Notes: generated by a model from the letters alone, not told the origin. 64,000 nt of DNA from Brachybacterium sp. P6-10-X1 (GCF_001969445.1 NZ_CP017297.1:2232001-2296000), one strand, 5' to 3'; numbered from the stretch's first letter, positions 8,344 through 16,993 are shown. Translations and numbers: made by a program.

Positions 8344-9272
8344 TGCTGCGGGTCCACTTCCGAGGTCTCGATCATGCCGTTCTCATTGCCCCAGGCCGCG
8401 AGGATCTCACGCAGGGCGCCGGAGTCGATGAGGTGCTGCACCGCCGCGCGGATGGCCTCGGCCAGTTCCGGCTGGTCCTTGGCGACGACGATGCCGTTCA
8501 GCGCCGCGTCCTCGATGTCGCCGACCTGCTCGAGGGTGCCCCGGGAACGGTTCACGGCGTAGGCGATGACGGGCGAGTCGCCGATCAGGACGTCGGCCTT
8601 GCCCCCGGCGACGGCGGTCGCGGCGTCGGCGTTGCCGACGTAGGGCTGGTCGACGATGCCCGCGTCGCCGCCGGACCGGCAGGCTTCGTCGCGCTCGACG
8701 ACCACGTCGTCCATGTAGGTGCCGACCTGATGGGCGACGCGGGTGCCGCAGAGGTCCGGCGGGACGATGCCGTAGGGGTTGCCGGTCTTGACGGCGTAGG
8801 ACATCCCGGCGGCGAAGTAGGAGACCATCGAGACCTGCTCGAGCCGCTCGGGGTTGATGGTGAAGCTGGAGATGCCGACGTCGTACGTCGAGCCGATCGC
8901 CGGGATGATCTGGGCGAACACCGCGGACTCGGTGCGGGTTCCCAGGCCCAGCACCCGTCCGATGGCGGTGAGGATGTCGATGTCGTAGCCGACCGCCCCG
9001 CCGTCCGAGCCGACGAACTCCCCGGGCGCGTAGTTCAGCGCCGCACCGTTGACCAGCTCGCCGCGCTCGCGGATCTCGGCCGGGACGAGGGCGGCCAGAT
9101 CGGCGACCTCCTCGATGCCGCGGAAGTCCACCTCGGGGATCGCGTTCGTCTCGGCGTCCAGACGCTCGGAGGCGTGCGTGCAGGCGCCGAGCGCGGGCGC
9201 CAGGGCCGCGCCGCCGAGGGCCAGCGGGAGCGCGCGCAGCAGGGTGCGCCGGCGGGGTCGGATCGAAGACAC
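8340..9272 (-). CDS. Amino acid ABC transporter, substrate-binding lipoprotein
   Basis: The 310-residue protein starts with a signal containing PRRRTLL (Tat-like double Arg) and a lipobox ending ALGAC, so it should be a membrane-anchored lipoprotein. The body matches family 3 solute-binding proteins (GYDIDILTAIGRVLG, then the ISSFTINPERLEQ and CGTRVAHQVGTY segments). I chose the GTG at 9272 over an ATG at 9320: a TACTAT -10 box lies exactly 6 bases before the GTG, and the longer version would add 16 odd residues before the signal peptide. A palindrome overlaps the promoter. It is the first gene of the importer operon. Confidence 0.9.
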   Translation of the reverse strand: MSSIRPRRRTLLRALPLALGGAALAPALGACTHASERLDAETNAIPEVDFRGIEEVADLAALVPAEIRERGELVNGAALNYAPGEFVGSDGGAVGYDIDILTAIGRVLGLGTRTESAVFAQIIPAIGSTYDVGISSFTINPERLEQVSMVSYFAAGMSYAVKTGNPYGIVPPDLCGTRVAHQVGTYMDDVVVERDEACRSGGDAGIVDQPYVGNADAATAVAGGKADVLIGDSPVIAYAVNRSRGTLEQVGDIEDAALNGIVVAKDQPELAEAIRAAVQHLIDSGALREILAAWGNENGMIETSEVDPQQ

Positions 9273-9274
9273 CC

Positions 9275-9289
9275 GTGAATAGTATTCAC
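9275..9289. promoter_or_regulatory. 15-bp palindromic operator overlapping leaderless promoter
   Basis: The arms GTGAATA and TATTCAC are perfectly inverted around one central base. The minus-strand -10 box TACTAT (9279-9284) lies inside it, 6 bases before the GTG start of the binding protein. A TTGGTT sequence 18 bases further upstream may be the -35 box. A repressor bound here would block RNA polymerase, so this is a good candidate operator for amino acid-responsive control (inference). Confidence 0.6.
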
Positions 9290-9350
9290 GACACTGTATG
9301 AAAACCAATCGTTGTCGCATGGTTCACGATGGTCCGGCGCGGTCGGCACG

Positions 9351-9397
9351 GTCGGCGCAGCCCGGAACCGTCGGCGCAGCCCGGAACGATCGGCGCA
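9351..9397. repeat. 19-bp tandem repeat, about 2.5 copies
   Basis: Two copies of GTCGGCGCAGCCCGGAAC plus one variable base (9351-9369 and 9370-9388) are followed by a partial copy. They lie in the gap between the importer promoter and the end of the ABC exporter gene. Confidence 0.7.
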
Positions 9398-9402
9398 CCG
9401 CC

Positions 9403-11469
9403 TCATCCCTCTCCGAGCGCGATCGAGCCCGTCGTCGTCGGGACCTCGGCCGCCGCACCGCGCCCGGCCAGCTCCTCCTCCAGCTCGATGTCCACCGCGG
9501 CCCCCTCGAACTGCGAGCGGTACAGCCGGGCGTACGCCCCGTCGGCGGCCAGCAACTGCTCGTGGGTGCCCTGCTCGACGATGTCCCCGGCCTCCATCAC
9601 CAGGATCAGGTCGGCGTCGCGGATGGTCGAGAGCCGGTGGGCGATGACGAAGGAGGTCCGCCCCGCGCGCAGCCGGTTCATCGCGTTCTGGACCAGCACC
9701 TCGGTGCGCGTGTCCACACTGGACGTGGCCTCGTCGAGGATCAGCAGGTTCGGCCGGGCCAGGAAGGCGCGGGCGATGGTCATCAGCTGCTTCTCGCCCG
9801 CGGAGAGGGAGGACTCGTCGTCGTCGACCACCGTGTCGTACCCCTCGGGCAGCTGCCGGGCGAAGTCGTCCACGTGGGTGGCCCGGGCCGCCTCGAGCAC
9901 CTCCTCGTCGGACGCGTCCAAGCGGCCGTAGCGGATGTTCTCCCGCAGGGTCCCCTTGAACAGCCAGGTGTCCTGGAGGACCATCCCGGTGCGCTCGCGC
10001 AGCTGGGCGCGGGTGAGGTCGCGGATGTCGATCCCGTCGATCGTGATCCGGCCGCCGTCGACCTCGTAGAACCGCATCACCAGGTTGACCAGCGTGGTCT
10101 TGCCGGCGCCCGTCGGCCCGACGATCGCGACCGTGTGCCCGGGGTCCGCGACCAGGGACAGATCCCGGATCAGCTCGCGCTCGGGGGTGTAGGAGAAGCG
10201 CACGTGCTCGAACTCGACGCGGCCCTCGCGGATGCCGGCGGCGGCGGTGTCGACCGTGGTCTCCGCCTCCTGCTCCTCGGCGTCCAGCAGCTCGAAGACG
10301 CGCTCGGCGCTGGCCACGCCGGACTGCAGCATGGTGGCCATCGACGCGATCTGCGACAACGGCTGGGTGAACTGGCGGGAGTACTGGATGAAGGCCTGGA
10401 CGTCGCCGAGGGTGAGCTGACCGGAGACGATCCGCAGGCCACCCACGATCGCCACCGCCACGTAGGACAGGTTCCCCACGAACATCATCAGCGGCATGAT
10501 CAGCGAGGAGACGAACTGGGCGCCGAAGCTGGCCTTGAACAGGTTCTCGTTGCGCTCCTCGAAGCGCTCGGCGATCTGTTCGCGGCGGCCGAAGACGGTC
10601 ACCAGGGCGTGACCGGTGTAGGCCTCCTCGACCTCGGAGTTGACCACGCCCGTGGCGTCCCACTGCTGGGCGAACAGCTTCTGCGCCTTGGAGCCGACGA
10701 TGCCGGTGACCACGACCGCCACGGGGATCACGGCGAGCGCGATCAGCGACAGCTGCCAGGAGATGGTCAGCATCATCACCAGGACGCCGAGCACCGTGAG
10801 GATCGCGTTCACCAATCCGGTGACCGTGTTCATCAGGGTGTTCTGGAGGTTGTCGATGTCGTTGGTGACGCGCGAGAGGATCTCGCCGCGCTTCATCCGA
10901 TCGAAGTACGCCAGCGGCAGCCGGTGCAGCTTCTCCTCGACCTCGCGGCGCAGGCGGTACACGATGCGGTAGATGACCCGGTTCAGGGCGACGCCCTGCA
11001 GCCACATCAGCAGCGCGGAGCCGATGAAGAGGCCGACGGCCAGGGCAAGGGTCTGGTGCAGCGCCGTGAAGTCGATGCCCTGTCCGGGCGTCAGGGTCAT
11101 CCCCGAGAGCATCTCGGCGAACTGCTCCTGGCCGCGGGAGCGGATCTGGTCGATCACCTCGTCGGGGTCGGTGCCGGCGGGAAGATTCTTGGAGATGACG
11201 CCGGTGAAGATGATGTCCGTGGCGTGGCCCAGGATCCGGGGGCCGACGACGCTGAGCGCCACGGAGACCACGCCGATGAGGACCGAGAGGACCATGAACT
11301 TGGCCTCCGGTCCGATCTCCCGGACCAGCCGCTTGGTCGAGGGCCAGAAATTCTTGGCGCTCTGCCCGGGCCGCAGGCCGCGCTCGGCATCCTTCTCGCT
11401 GGCGATCTCGGCGGCCGTCGACGCCTCGTCGCCCGCGAGCTCGTGCTTCTTCTCGTCGGGAGCAGTCAT
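9403..11469 (-). CDS. Heterodimeric ABC exporter subunit with canonical ATPase site
   Basis: The 688-residue half-transporter joins a six-helix type IV exporter membrane domain (residues ~55-400) to an ATPase domain. Walker A is VGPTGAGKTT, the signature is LSAGEKQLMTIARA and Walker B is LLILDEATSSVD with the catalytic Glu present. The ATG overlaps the stop of the partner gene by one base. Together with the partner, this forms a TM287/288- or MdlAB-type exporter with one active and one degenerate site. Substrates of such pumps range from drugs to lipids and peptides and cannot be read from the sequence. Confidence 0.92.
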   Translation of the reverse strand: MTAPDEKKHELAGDEASTAAEIASEKDAERGLRPGQSAKNFWPSTKRLVREIGPEAKFMVLSVLIGVVSVALSVVGPRILGHATDIIFTGVISKNLPAGTDPDEVIDQIRSRGQEQFAEMLSGMTLTPGQGIDFTALHQTLALAVGLFIGSALLMWLQGVALNRVIYRIVYRLRREVEEKLHRLPLAYFDRMKRGEILSRVTNDIDNLQNTLMNTVTGLVNAILTVLGVLVMMLTISWQLSLIALAVIPVAVVVTGIVGSKAQKLFAQQWDATGVVNSEVEEAYTGHALVTVFGRREQIAERFEERNENLFKASFGAQFVSSLIMPLMMFVGNLSYVAVAIVGGLRIVSGQLTLGDVQAFIQYSRQFTQPLSQIASMATMLQSGVASAERVFELLDAEEQEAETTVDTAAAGIREGRVEFEHVRFSYTPERELIRDLSLVADPGHTVAIVGPTGAGKTTLVNLVMRFYEVDGGRITIDGIDIRDLTRAQLRERTGMVLQDTWLFKGTLRENIRYGRLDASDEEVLEAARATHVDDFARQLPEGYDTVVDDDESSLSAGEKQLMTIARAFLARPNLLILDEATSSVDTRTEVLVQNAMNRLRAGRTSFVIAHRLSTIRDADLILVMEAGDIVEQGTHEQLLAADGAYARLYRSQFEGAAVDIELEEELAGRGAAAEVPTTTGSIALGEG

Positions 11470-13205
11470 CAGGCCACCTCCTCCTCGACGCCCTGGGAGC
11501 GGACGATCTCCTGGTAGGTCTCCGAGCTCTCCAGGAGCTGGAGGTGCGTGCCCTGGTCGACGATCCGACCGTTGTCGAGCACCAGGATCAGGTCCGCGTT
11601 CGTGATGGTGGTGACGCGCTGGGCGACGATCAGCATCAGCGCATCACGGGTCTCGGGGACCAGCGCCGCACGCAGCTTCGCGTCGGTGGTGAGGTCCAGC
11701 GCGCTGAAGGAGTCGTCGAACAGGTACAGCGACGGCTTCGCCGCCAGCGCCCGGGCGATGCACAGCCGCTGCCGCTGCCCACCGGAGACGTTCGTGCCGC
11801 CCTGCGCGATCGTGGACTCGAGCTCGGTGGGCATCGCGGCCACGAAGTCACGGCCCTGGGCGACGGTCAGCGCGTGCCACAGCTGCTGATCGTCGGCCGA
11901 CGGATCGCCGAAGCGGAGGTTCGAGGCGATGGTGCCGGAGAACAGGTAGGGCCGCTGCGGGACCAGGCCCACCGCGTCCCAGAGCACACGGGCGTCGAGG
12001 TCGCGCACGTCATGGCCGTTCAGCAGCACCCGGCCCTCGCTGGCATCCATCAGTCGCGGCACCAGGTTGATCAGCGTGGTCTTGCCGGCTCCGGTGCCGC
12101 CGATGATCGCCACCGTCTGACCGGCGCGAGCGGAGAAGGAGATGTTCTCCAGCACCGGGCGCTCGGCGCCGGGATAGGTGAAGGAGACGTCCTGGAAGGT
12201 CAGCTCGACCGGGCCCTCGAGATCGCGGACGCCGTCGGTGCGCTGGTGGACGCTGGTCTCCGTCTCCAGCACCGCGGAGATACGCTCGGCCGAGACCATC
12301 GCGCGAGGGATCATCATGGTCATGAAGGTCGCCATCATGACGGCGATGAGGATCTGCATCAGGTAGGCGATGAACGCGGTGATGGAGCCGACCTCCATCT
12401 GCCCGGCCTCGATGCGGGGCGCGGCCACCAGCAGCACCAGCACGCTGGAGACGTTCAGCACGATCATGATGATCGGCTGGATGAGGATCATCAGCAGCCC
12501 GATGCGACGGTTCAGATCCGTGAGCTGGTCGTTGACCACGCCGTAGCGCTCGCGCTCGCGGTCCTCCCGCACGAAGGCGCGCAGCACGCGGATACCGGTG
12601 ATCTGCTCGCGCAGCACCCCGTTGATGTCGTCGATCTTCCCCTGCATCTGCTTGAACAGCGGGGCCGCGCGGAAGATCAGGGTGCCGACGGCGGCGAGCA
12701 TGATCGGCACCATCACCGCGATCAGCCAGGCCATGCCCGGCTCCACCCGCAGCGCCATCACGACGCCGCCGATCCCGGTCACCGGAGCCTGCACCAGCAT
12801 GTTCAGCGAGAAGAAGACCAGCATCTGCACCTGCTGGACGTCATTGGTGGAGCGGGTGATCAGTGAGGGGGTGCCGAACTCGCTGAGTTCCTTCGGGGAG
12901 AACGTCCCGACCCGGGAGAAGACGCTCGAGCGCAGGTCCTTGCCCACCCGCATCGCCGAACGAGCGGCGAAGAAGTTCGCCACCACAAGTGCGATGATGT
13001 TGCCGAAGGAGATCAGCAGCATCAGCAGGCCGAGATCCCAGATCACCGAGATGTCGGCCTTCGCGACACCGTCGTCGATGATGTCCGCGTTCAGGGTGGG
13101 CAGATACAGCGCCGCCAGCACGCCCACGATCTGGAACACCACCACCAGGGCGATCCAGAATCGGTAGGGCTTCACGGCGCTCAGCGCGAGTCGCAGCAGG
13201 GTCAC
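11469..13205 (-). CDS. Heterodimeric ABC exporter subunit with degenerate ATPase site
   Basis: The 578-residue half-transporter has a six-helix membrane domain (residues ~10-310) and an ATPase domain with Walker A GGTGAGKTT and signature VSGGQRQRLCIARAL. Walker B reads LYLFDDSFSALD, so the catalytic Glu is replaced by Asp, as in the regulatory subunit of heterodimeric exporters. It starts at GTG with AAGGAG six bases before it and is the first gene of the pair. A TAGACT box about 60 bases upstream (13267-13272) may be its -10. Confidence 0.92.
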   Translation of the reverse strand: MTLLRLALSAVKPYRFWIALVVVFQIVGVLAALYLPTLNADIIDDGVAKADISVIWDLGLLMLLISFGNIIALVVANFFAARSAMRVGKDLRSSVFSRVGTFSPKELSEFGTPSLITRSTNDVQQVQMLVFFSLNMLVQAPVTGIGGVVMALRVEPGMAWLIAVMVPIMLAAVGTLIFRAAPLFKQMQGKIDDINGVLREQITGIRVLRAFVREDRERERYGVVNDQLTDLNRRIGLLMILIQPIIMIVLNVSSVLVLLVAAPRIEAGQMEVGSITAFIAYLMQILIAVMMATFMTMMIPRAMVSAERISAVLETETSVHQRTDGVRDLEGPVELTFQDVSFTYPGAERPVLENISFSARAGQTVAIIGGTGAGKTTLINLVPRLMDASEGRVLLNGHDVRDLDARVLWDAVGLVPQRPYLFSGTIASNLRFGDPSADDQQLWHALTVAQGRDFVAAMPTELESTIAQGGTNVSGGQRQRLCIARALAAKPSLYLFDDSFSALDLTTDAKLRAALVPETRDALMLIVAQRVTTITNADLILVLDNGRIVDQGTHLQLLESSETYQEIVRSQGVEEEVA

Positions 13206-13530
13206 GGAACTCCTTCGTCATCGGCACGGGACAGGACCGGACAGAGCCGGACTGCGCGCCCTGCGAAGTCTAGGCCTCGGACCCGACGATCGGCATCAGA
13301 CTTCCGTCGGTCCACCGATCGGGGGTGCCGGTGATGCCGGTGAGGTGTGGGGCGGTGATGTGCCCGGCGCCGGGCTCGGGGGCTCGCCGGCTCGGGGACT
13401 CCGGTACGTGCGCGCCGCCTGCTCGGGCGCTCTCGTGGTCGGGACGTGCTCCTGGTCGGGCCGCCCTCGGGCGTGATGCCCCCGACGTCCTCTCCCGGGG
13501 GGTGGAGGTGCGTCGTCTACCGTGGGCCGC
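13206..13530. other. Divergent intergenic region, 325 bp
   Basis: This gap separates the divergently read ABC exporter and DUF6318-like genes. It holds a candidate -10 TAGACT for the exporter (13267-13272) and the -10 TACCGT for the lipid-anchored or secreted protein (13518-13523). I see no convincing gene in it. Confidence 0.5.
13518..13523 (+). promoter_or_regulatory. -10 box TACCGT for leaderless gene at 13531
   Basis: TACCGT is followed by 7 bases and then GTG at 13531. This favours the GTG at 13531 over the GTG at 13522, which overlaps the box itself. Confidence 0.55.
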
Positions 13531-14247
13531 GTGAATCGACCTGTCCAACGCATCATCATCGCCGTGCTCGCGCTCGTGCTGGTGGTCCCGATCGGCGTGA
13601 TCGGGCTCGGATCCGTGCTCGGGCCCGACGACGAACAGCAGCAGGCGACGGGGAACCCCGACGCCTCGGCGAACCCGGACAACCGGCCGACGGTCGATCC
13701 CGCCGATCAGCCGCCGCGCCCCGACCTGCCCCGCCCCGACGAGCCCGCGGGGCTGACGAAGCAGACCCCGGAGGGCGCCGAAGCGACGCTGACGTATCTG
13801 CTGGAGTCCTACAGCTACATGATGAGCAGCGGGGACACCTCCGTGTGGGAGGACTCCGTCGATCCCGCGTGCCGAGTGTGCTCGACGTTCCTCGACAACG
13901 CCCAGCTGTTGTCCGACCAGGGCGGCTACCTGGTCGATGGCGACTTCGAGGTGCGCTCGACGAGCTTCGAGGGCACCGGGGAGCCGCCCGCCACCGGCGA
14001 GGTCGTCGCGGACTTCACGCAGGAAGCCAGCATCCTGGTCGATGATCCGTCTCTGCAGGCCAGCCAGCTCCAGCCGGTCTCCGGTCAGCTGGTCGCGCAG
14101 ATCGCCTGGGACGGCGACCGCTGGCGCGTGACCGACATGAGCATCGCCCCCGAGGGAGGTGGCGCCCCCTCGGACGGGGGCAGCGCTGGTGGCGCCGGCG
14201 GCGCGTCGAACTCCGGCGGAGCCTCCGACGGCGGCGCCGCAGGGTGA
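13531..14247 (+). CDS. Secreted/membrane-anchored DUF6318-like protein
   Basis: The 238-residue protein has one N-terminal membrane helix or signal anchor (IIIAVLALVLVVPIGVIGLG), a Pro/Asp-rich linker, and a globular domain from about residue 75 that starts with TPEGAEATLTYLLESYSYM and contains DPACRVC, the Cys pair typical of the actinobacterial DUF6318 family. It ends in a Gly/Ser/Ala-rich tail. No lipobox Cys is present, unlike many relatives. The family has no known function; it should act on the outer face of the membrane. The -10 box TACCGT supports a leaderless GTG start. Confidence 0.7.
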   Translation: MNRPVQRIIIAVLALVLVVPIGVIGLGSVLGPDDEQQQATGNPDASANPDNRPTVDPADQPPRPDLPRPDEPAGLTKQTPEGAEATLTYLLESYSYMMSSGDTSVWEDSVDPACRVCSTFLDNAQLLSDQGGYLVDGDFEVRSTSFEGTGEPPATGEVVADFTQEASILVDDPSLQASQLQPVSGQLVAQIAWDGDRWRVTDMSIAPEGGGAPSDGGSAGGAGGASNSGGASDGGAAG

Positions 14248-14568
14248 GCATCCCCGTCCTCGCAACGGGCCTCCGGCACAGGGGACGCCGCGGGCCGACC
14301 CCTCCACTACCCAGCCACCCTGCTCACCCACCGTGTCATTCCCGCGGCTCCCGCCGTCCACCGTTGCGTTCACGGCGCTCTCAATCGCTCAGAGCGCCAA
14401 CTGTGCACCGTTGGAACGAACGAGCTCGCGCGCGGTCTGTCGCACGGACCCTGCCGGCTCGGCGTTCGAGATTGCCGCGCCTTCACGTCGGGTTCGGCGA
14501 AAGCCTGCCCTGATCTGGTCATTGTGGACAACTCTCAGCGGCTCCATGAACCGAGCCAAGCTGTCCTC
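14248..14568. other. Intergenic region, 321 bp, with one REP-like palindrome
   Basis: This gap between the DUF6318-like gene and the AbiEi/DUF559-like gene contains the imperfect palindrome at 14358-14414. I see no convincing gene or Shine-Dalgarno sequence in it. Confidence 0.5.
14358..14414. repeat. REP-like imperfect palindrome A
   Basis: The inner arms GGCGCTCT and AGAGCGCC pair perfectly around a 9-base loop, and outer arms CCACCGTTGC and GCACCGTTGG-type sequence pair with two mismatches. The left arm CACCGTTGCGTTCACGGCGC is nearly the same as two arms downstream of the next gene (15571 and 15601). Confidence 0.6.
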
Positions 14569-15534
14569 ATGATCCGTCGCCCCGCCGACCTTCCCTCGAC
14601 CCTTCCGTGGCCGGTCTTCACCCGCGCTGAAGCACTGCGCGCCGGCCTCTCGCCGGATCGGATGCGTCGGTCGGACCTCGTGCGAGTGCGCCGAGGAATG
14701 TACGCGCTGCACGGCGTGGCGTTCAGGGAGACGGACGTCGCTGCGGCGCTGTGCCGGAACGACCCGGACATTGTGATCGTGGGGCTCTCCGCCGCACGAC
14801 TCCTCACCATCCCTATGCCTTTCGACCTCGAGAGGTGGAGCCGCCACACACCCGTCCATGTCGCCACACGTGGCTCGCGAGGACGCTCCGATCCCACGGT
14901 GACCTGGCACGATCTCACCGTGACACCGGAAGAAGTCCAACGCTCGACCTACCGGCTGCCCGGGGGCGGACACACATCCCGGTTGTTGATGACCACCCGG
15001 GCGCGCACCTGGCGTGATCTGGCCCGCCACCTCTCGCTGCCTGACCTGATCGCGGCCGGTGATCATCTTGTCCGCATCCCTCGCCCCGACTTCGAAGGCA
15101 GGAAGCGCCCCTGGTGCAGCCCGGCCACGCTGCGCTCTGTGGCAACCGGCAGATATGCCCGGAAGCTCCGGGCGGCGGCCACCGATGTCCGCATCGGTGC
15201 GGACTCCCCCAAGGAGACGATGTTGCGACTCGCGTTCATCGCTGCTGGGCTGCCGGAGCCGCAGATCAACGTCCCGCTCATCGGTGCGGACGGGGTCAGG
15301 CGGCACTCGCCCGATCTCCAGTGGCAGGACTTCGGCGTATGCGTCGAGTACGAGGGCGAACGACACAACGACGAGGAGCAGATCCAACGCGACATCCGCC
15401 GTGCCCGGGGAGTGAAAGCGGCAGGATGCGTCGAGATCCGCCTCTACAAGAACGATCTCTCCGATGAATGCGCGGAGGCGGTACGGATGGTCCGCGCAGA
15501 GCTCATCGAGCGGGGCTGGCGACCGAGCACCTGA
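14569..15534 (+). CDS. AbiEi-like N-terminus fused to DUF559-type nuclease fold
   Basis: The 321-residue protein begins with a winged-helix-like stretch (FTRAEALRAGLSPDRMRRSD then LVRVRRGMYAL), the pattern of AbiEi antitoxin N-termini. The C-terminal ~110 residues carry VCVEYEGERHNDEEQIQRDI followed by EIRLYKNDL, which matches the DUF559/Vsr-like PD-(D/E)xK fold. No AbiEii toxin gene is adjacent, so it is an orphan. Such proteins are common in actinobacteria but uncharacterised. The ATG at 14569 is the first that keeps the usual N-terminus; no clear ribosome site was found. REP-like palindromes flank it on both sides. Confidence 0.65.
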   Translation: MIRRPADLPSTLPWPVFTRAEALRAGLSPDRMRRSDLVRVRRGMYALHGVAFRETDVAAALCRNDPDIVIVGLSAARLLTIPMPFDLERWSRHTPVHVATRGSRGRSDPTVTWHDLTVTPEEVQRSTYRLPGGGHTSRLLMTTRARTWRDLARHLSLPDLIAAGDHLVRIPRPDFEGRKRPWCSPATLRSVATGRYARKLRAAATDVRIGADSPKETMLRLAFIAAGLPEPQINVPLIGADGVRRHSPDLQWQDFGVCVEYEGERHNDEEQIQRDIRRARGVKAAGCVEIRLYKNDLSDECAEAVRMVRAELIERGWRPST

Positions 15535-15570
15535 ACCGGCGTCGATGCTGCTGCGCGACGAGGCGGTGCT

Positions 15571-15653
15571 CACCGTTGCGTACATGGCGCTCCGACTTCC
15601 CACCGTTGCGTACGTGGTGCTTTCAGGTACTCAAAACACCATGTGCGCAACGG
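15571..15653. repeat. REP-like element B: direct repeat plus 17-bp hairpin
   Basis: CACCGTTGCGTACATGGCGC (15571) is repeated 30 bases later as CACCGTTGCGTACGTGGTGC (15601). The second copy can pair with CACCATGTGCGCAACGG (15637-15653): arms 15603-15619 and 15637-15653 match at 15 of 17 positions around a 17-base loop. It could be a terminator, a mobile REP-like element, or both. Confidence 0.65.
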
Positions 15654-15755
15654 CGGACGGTACTCGTTCGTGTTCCCGGGGCATCTTCCGGACTGGCCGG
15701 GCCCCGGAGCATGATCGGCTCCTCCTCATCGACAGCGCGGTCAGGTCGACGACTA

Positions 15756-15828
15756 GGGAGCGCCGGTCGCGGGCTGGACGTCCCGCCCGCAAACCAGGGA
15801 GCGCCGGTCGCGGGGCTGGACGTCCCGG
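15756..15828. repeat. 31/32-bp direct repeat, two copies
   Basis: The copies at 15756-15786 and 15797-15828 both read AGGGAGCGCCGGTCGCGGG, then CTGGACGTCCCG. They differ by one inserted G and are 10 bases apart, just after the stop of the methyltransferase gene. Confidence 0.75.
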
Positions 15829-16863
15829 TCATGAAGCGAGGTTCGGGGCGAAGGCCCCTCCCGTGGCCACCCGGTAGAGGAACCAATTGGTGCGATATGG
15901 GACGCCGACGAGGCTGCCGCGGGCGTGGCCGAGATGCTCGTGCAGGTACCAGTCGAGGTTCGCGAGCACCTTCGCGCGGCGCTCCTCGGAAGCGGTGATG
16001 ACGTAGCTGCGGGTGCGGGCGAGGTCGATGACGTCCTGCGTGCGCATCGGGTCCTCCCACCGGTGCACGGCCCGGTCGGTGAGCTCCAGCCCGGCTTCGA
16101 CGGTGGGGAGGAAATCCTCGCGGTGGATGTCGCCGGCGTGCATGATCCGGGAGAGCCGGTGCACCCATGGGATCGTCACGTCGAGCATGTTCCACACCAG
16201 CGCCAGCACGCCGCCCGGCGCCAACAGGCGCGTGACCTCGGCCGACGCCGCCGGCGCGTCGAACCAGTGCCAGGCCTGCGCGACGGTGATCAGTTCGGCG
16301 GAGCCGGCGGGGAGGCCCGTCGACTCGGCGGGGGCGAGGTGAGTGGTGAGGGTCGGGGCCGCTGAGGCCGAGGCCGTGTGGGCCGGGGCCATTGGGGTCG
16401 AGGCTGTGTGGGCCGGGGCCCCATGAGTCGGCGTGCCGGTGGCGAGGGCCCCGCCGGCTAGGGCCTCGCCGACCGTGGCCCCGCCGGCCGAGGCGGGGTG
16501 CTCGCCGTCCGGCGCCGACGGGACGCGGCGCAGGGCGGTCTCGAGCATGGCGGCGCTGGTGTCCACCGCCGTGACGTCGAGACCGCGGCCGACGAGCGCC
16601 CAGGAGAGCTTCCCGGTGCCGGCCCCGAGATCGATCGCGCGCACCGCACCGCCGTCCGGTCCCGACGGGACCTGCTCGAGAACCGCGTCGATCACGGCAT
16701 CGGGGTAGCGGGGACGCAGGCGGTCGTAGTCCTCGCCCTGCTCCTGGAAGGCATCGGCGAGCGCTCCCTTGCGCGCGGCGCTCGCGAAACGGGGCTCCGC
16801 GCGCGAGGAGATCGGGGGCACGGGAGGGTGCAGGGAGTCAAGAGAGGTCGACGGGTCGGGCAC
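15829..16863 (-). CDS. Class I SAM-dependent methyltransferase with low-complexity insertion
   Basis: The 344-residue protein has SAM motif I AIDLGAGTGKLSWAL (residues 76-90), an acidic ribose-binding residue in VTAVDTS, and the AQAWHWFD segment seen in UbiE/Methyltransf_11-type enzymes of unknown substrate. Between about residues 117 and 173 is an Ala/Thr/Pro/His-rich insertion with 10-residue repeats (PAHTAS twice), absent from relatives I know. The GTG at 16863 is chosen because a TACGAT -10 box lies 6 bases upstream; a longer reading frame exists but is Arg-rich and implausible. Confidence 0.85.
   Translation of the reverse strand: MPDPSTSLDSLHPPVPPISSRAEPRFASAARKGALADAFQEQGEDYDRLRPRYPDAVIDAVLEQVPSGPDGGAVRAIDLGAGTGKLSWALVGRGLDVTAVDTSAAMLETALRRVPSAPDGEHPASAGGATVGEALAGGALATGTPTHGAPAHTASTPMAPAHTASASAAPTLTTHLAPAESTGLPAGSAELITVAQAWHWFDAPAASAEVTRLLAPGGVLALVWNMLDVTIPWVHRLSRIMHAGDIHREDFLPTVEAGLELTDRAVHRWEDPMRTQDVIDLARTRSYVITASEERRAKVLANLDWYLHEHLGHARGSLVGVPYRTNWFLYRVATGGAFAPNLAS
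16370..16420. repeat. 30-bp-period tandem repeat inside methyltransferase gene
   Basis: GAGGC(C/T)GTGTGGGCCGG and the following GGCC occur at 16370-16390 and 16400-16420. They encode the repeated PAHTAS of the insertion, so the insertion probably grew by repeat slippage. Confidence 0.7.
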
Positions 16864-16869
16864 GGAAGC

Positions 16870-16875
16870 ATCGTA
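16870..16875 (-). promoter_or_regulatory. -10 box TACGAT for leaderless methyltransferase gene
   Basis: TACGAT on the minus strand is followed by 6 bases and the GTG start at 16863. Confidence 0.55.
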
Positions 16876-16993
16876 GGCTCCGCGTCGGCGCGCTGCGACG
16901 CCGGCCGAGGGCGCCGGAGTGCCGGGCCCGGTCGCCCACGTCGCCCCCGGCGTCCGGAGGTCGCCACCAGCTTCGGCACGCAGCATCCGGTCG

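Larger units (their letters stand above)
15535..15828. other. Intergenic region, 294 bp, repeat rich
   Basis: This gap separates two convergent genes. It holds a direct repeat and hairpin (15571-15653) and a second pair of 31-32-bp direct repeats (15756-15828). No gene is evident. Confidence 0.6.

Noticed and set aside
9298..11517. A 739-codon open frame on the plus strand
   Set aside because: It is antisense to the ABC exporter gene, whose motifs are complete; its His/Asp/Gly-rich translation has no domain and is a by-product of high G+C third positions.
14358..15828. CRISPR array
   Set aside because: The repeats near 15 kb are two or three copies with no regular spacers and they form hairpins; no cas genes are present.
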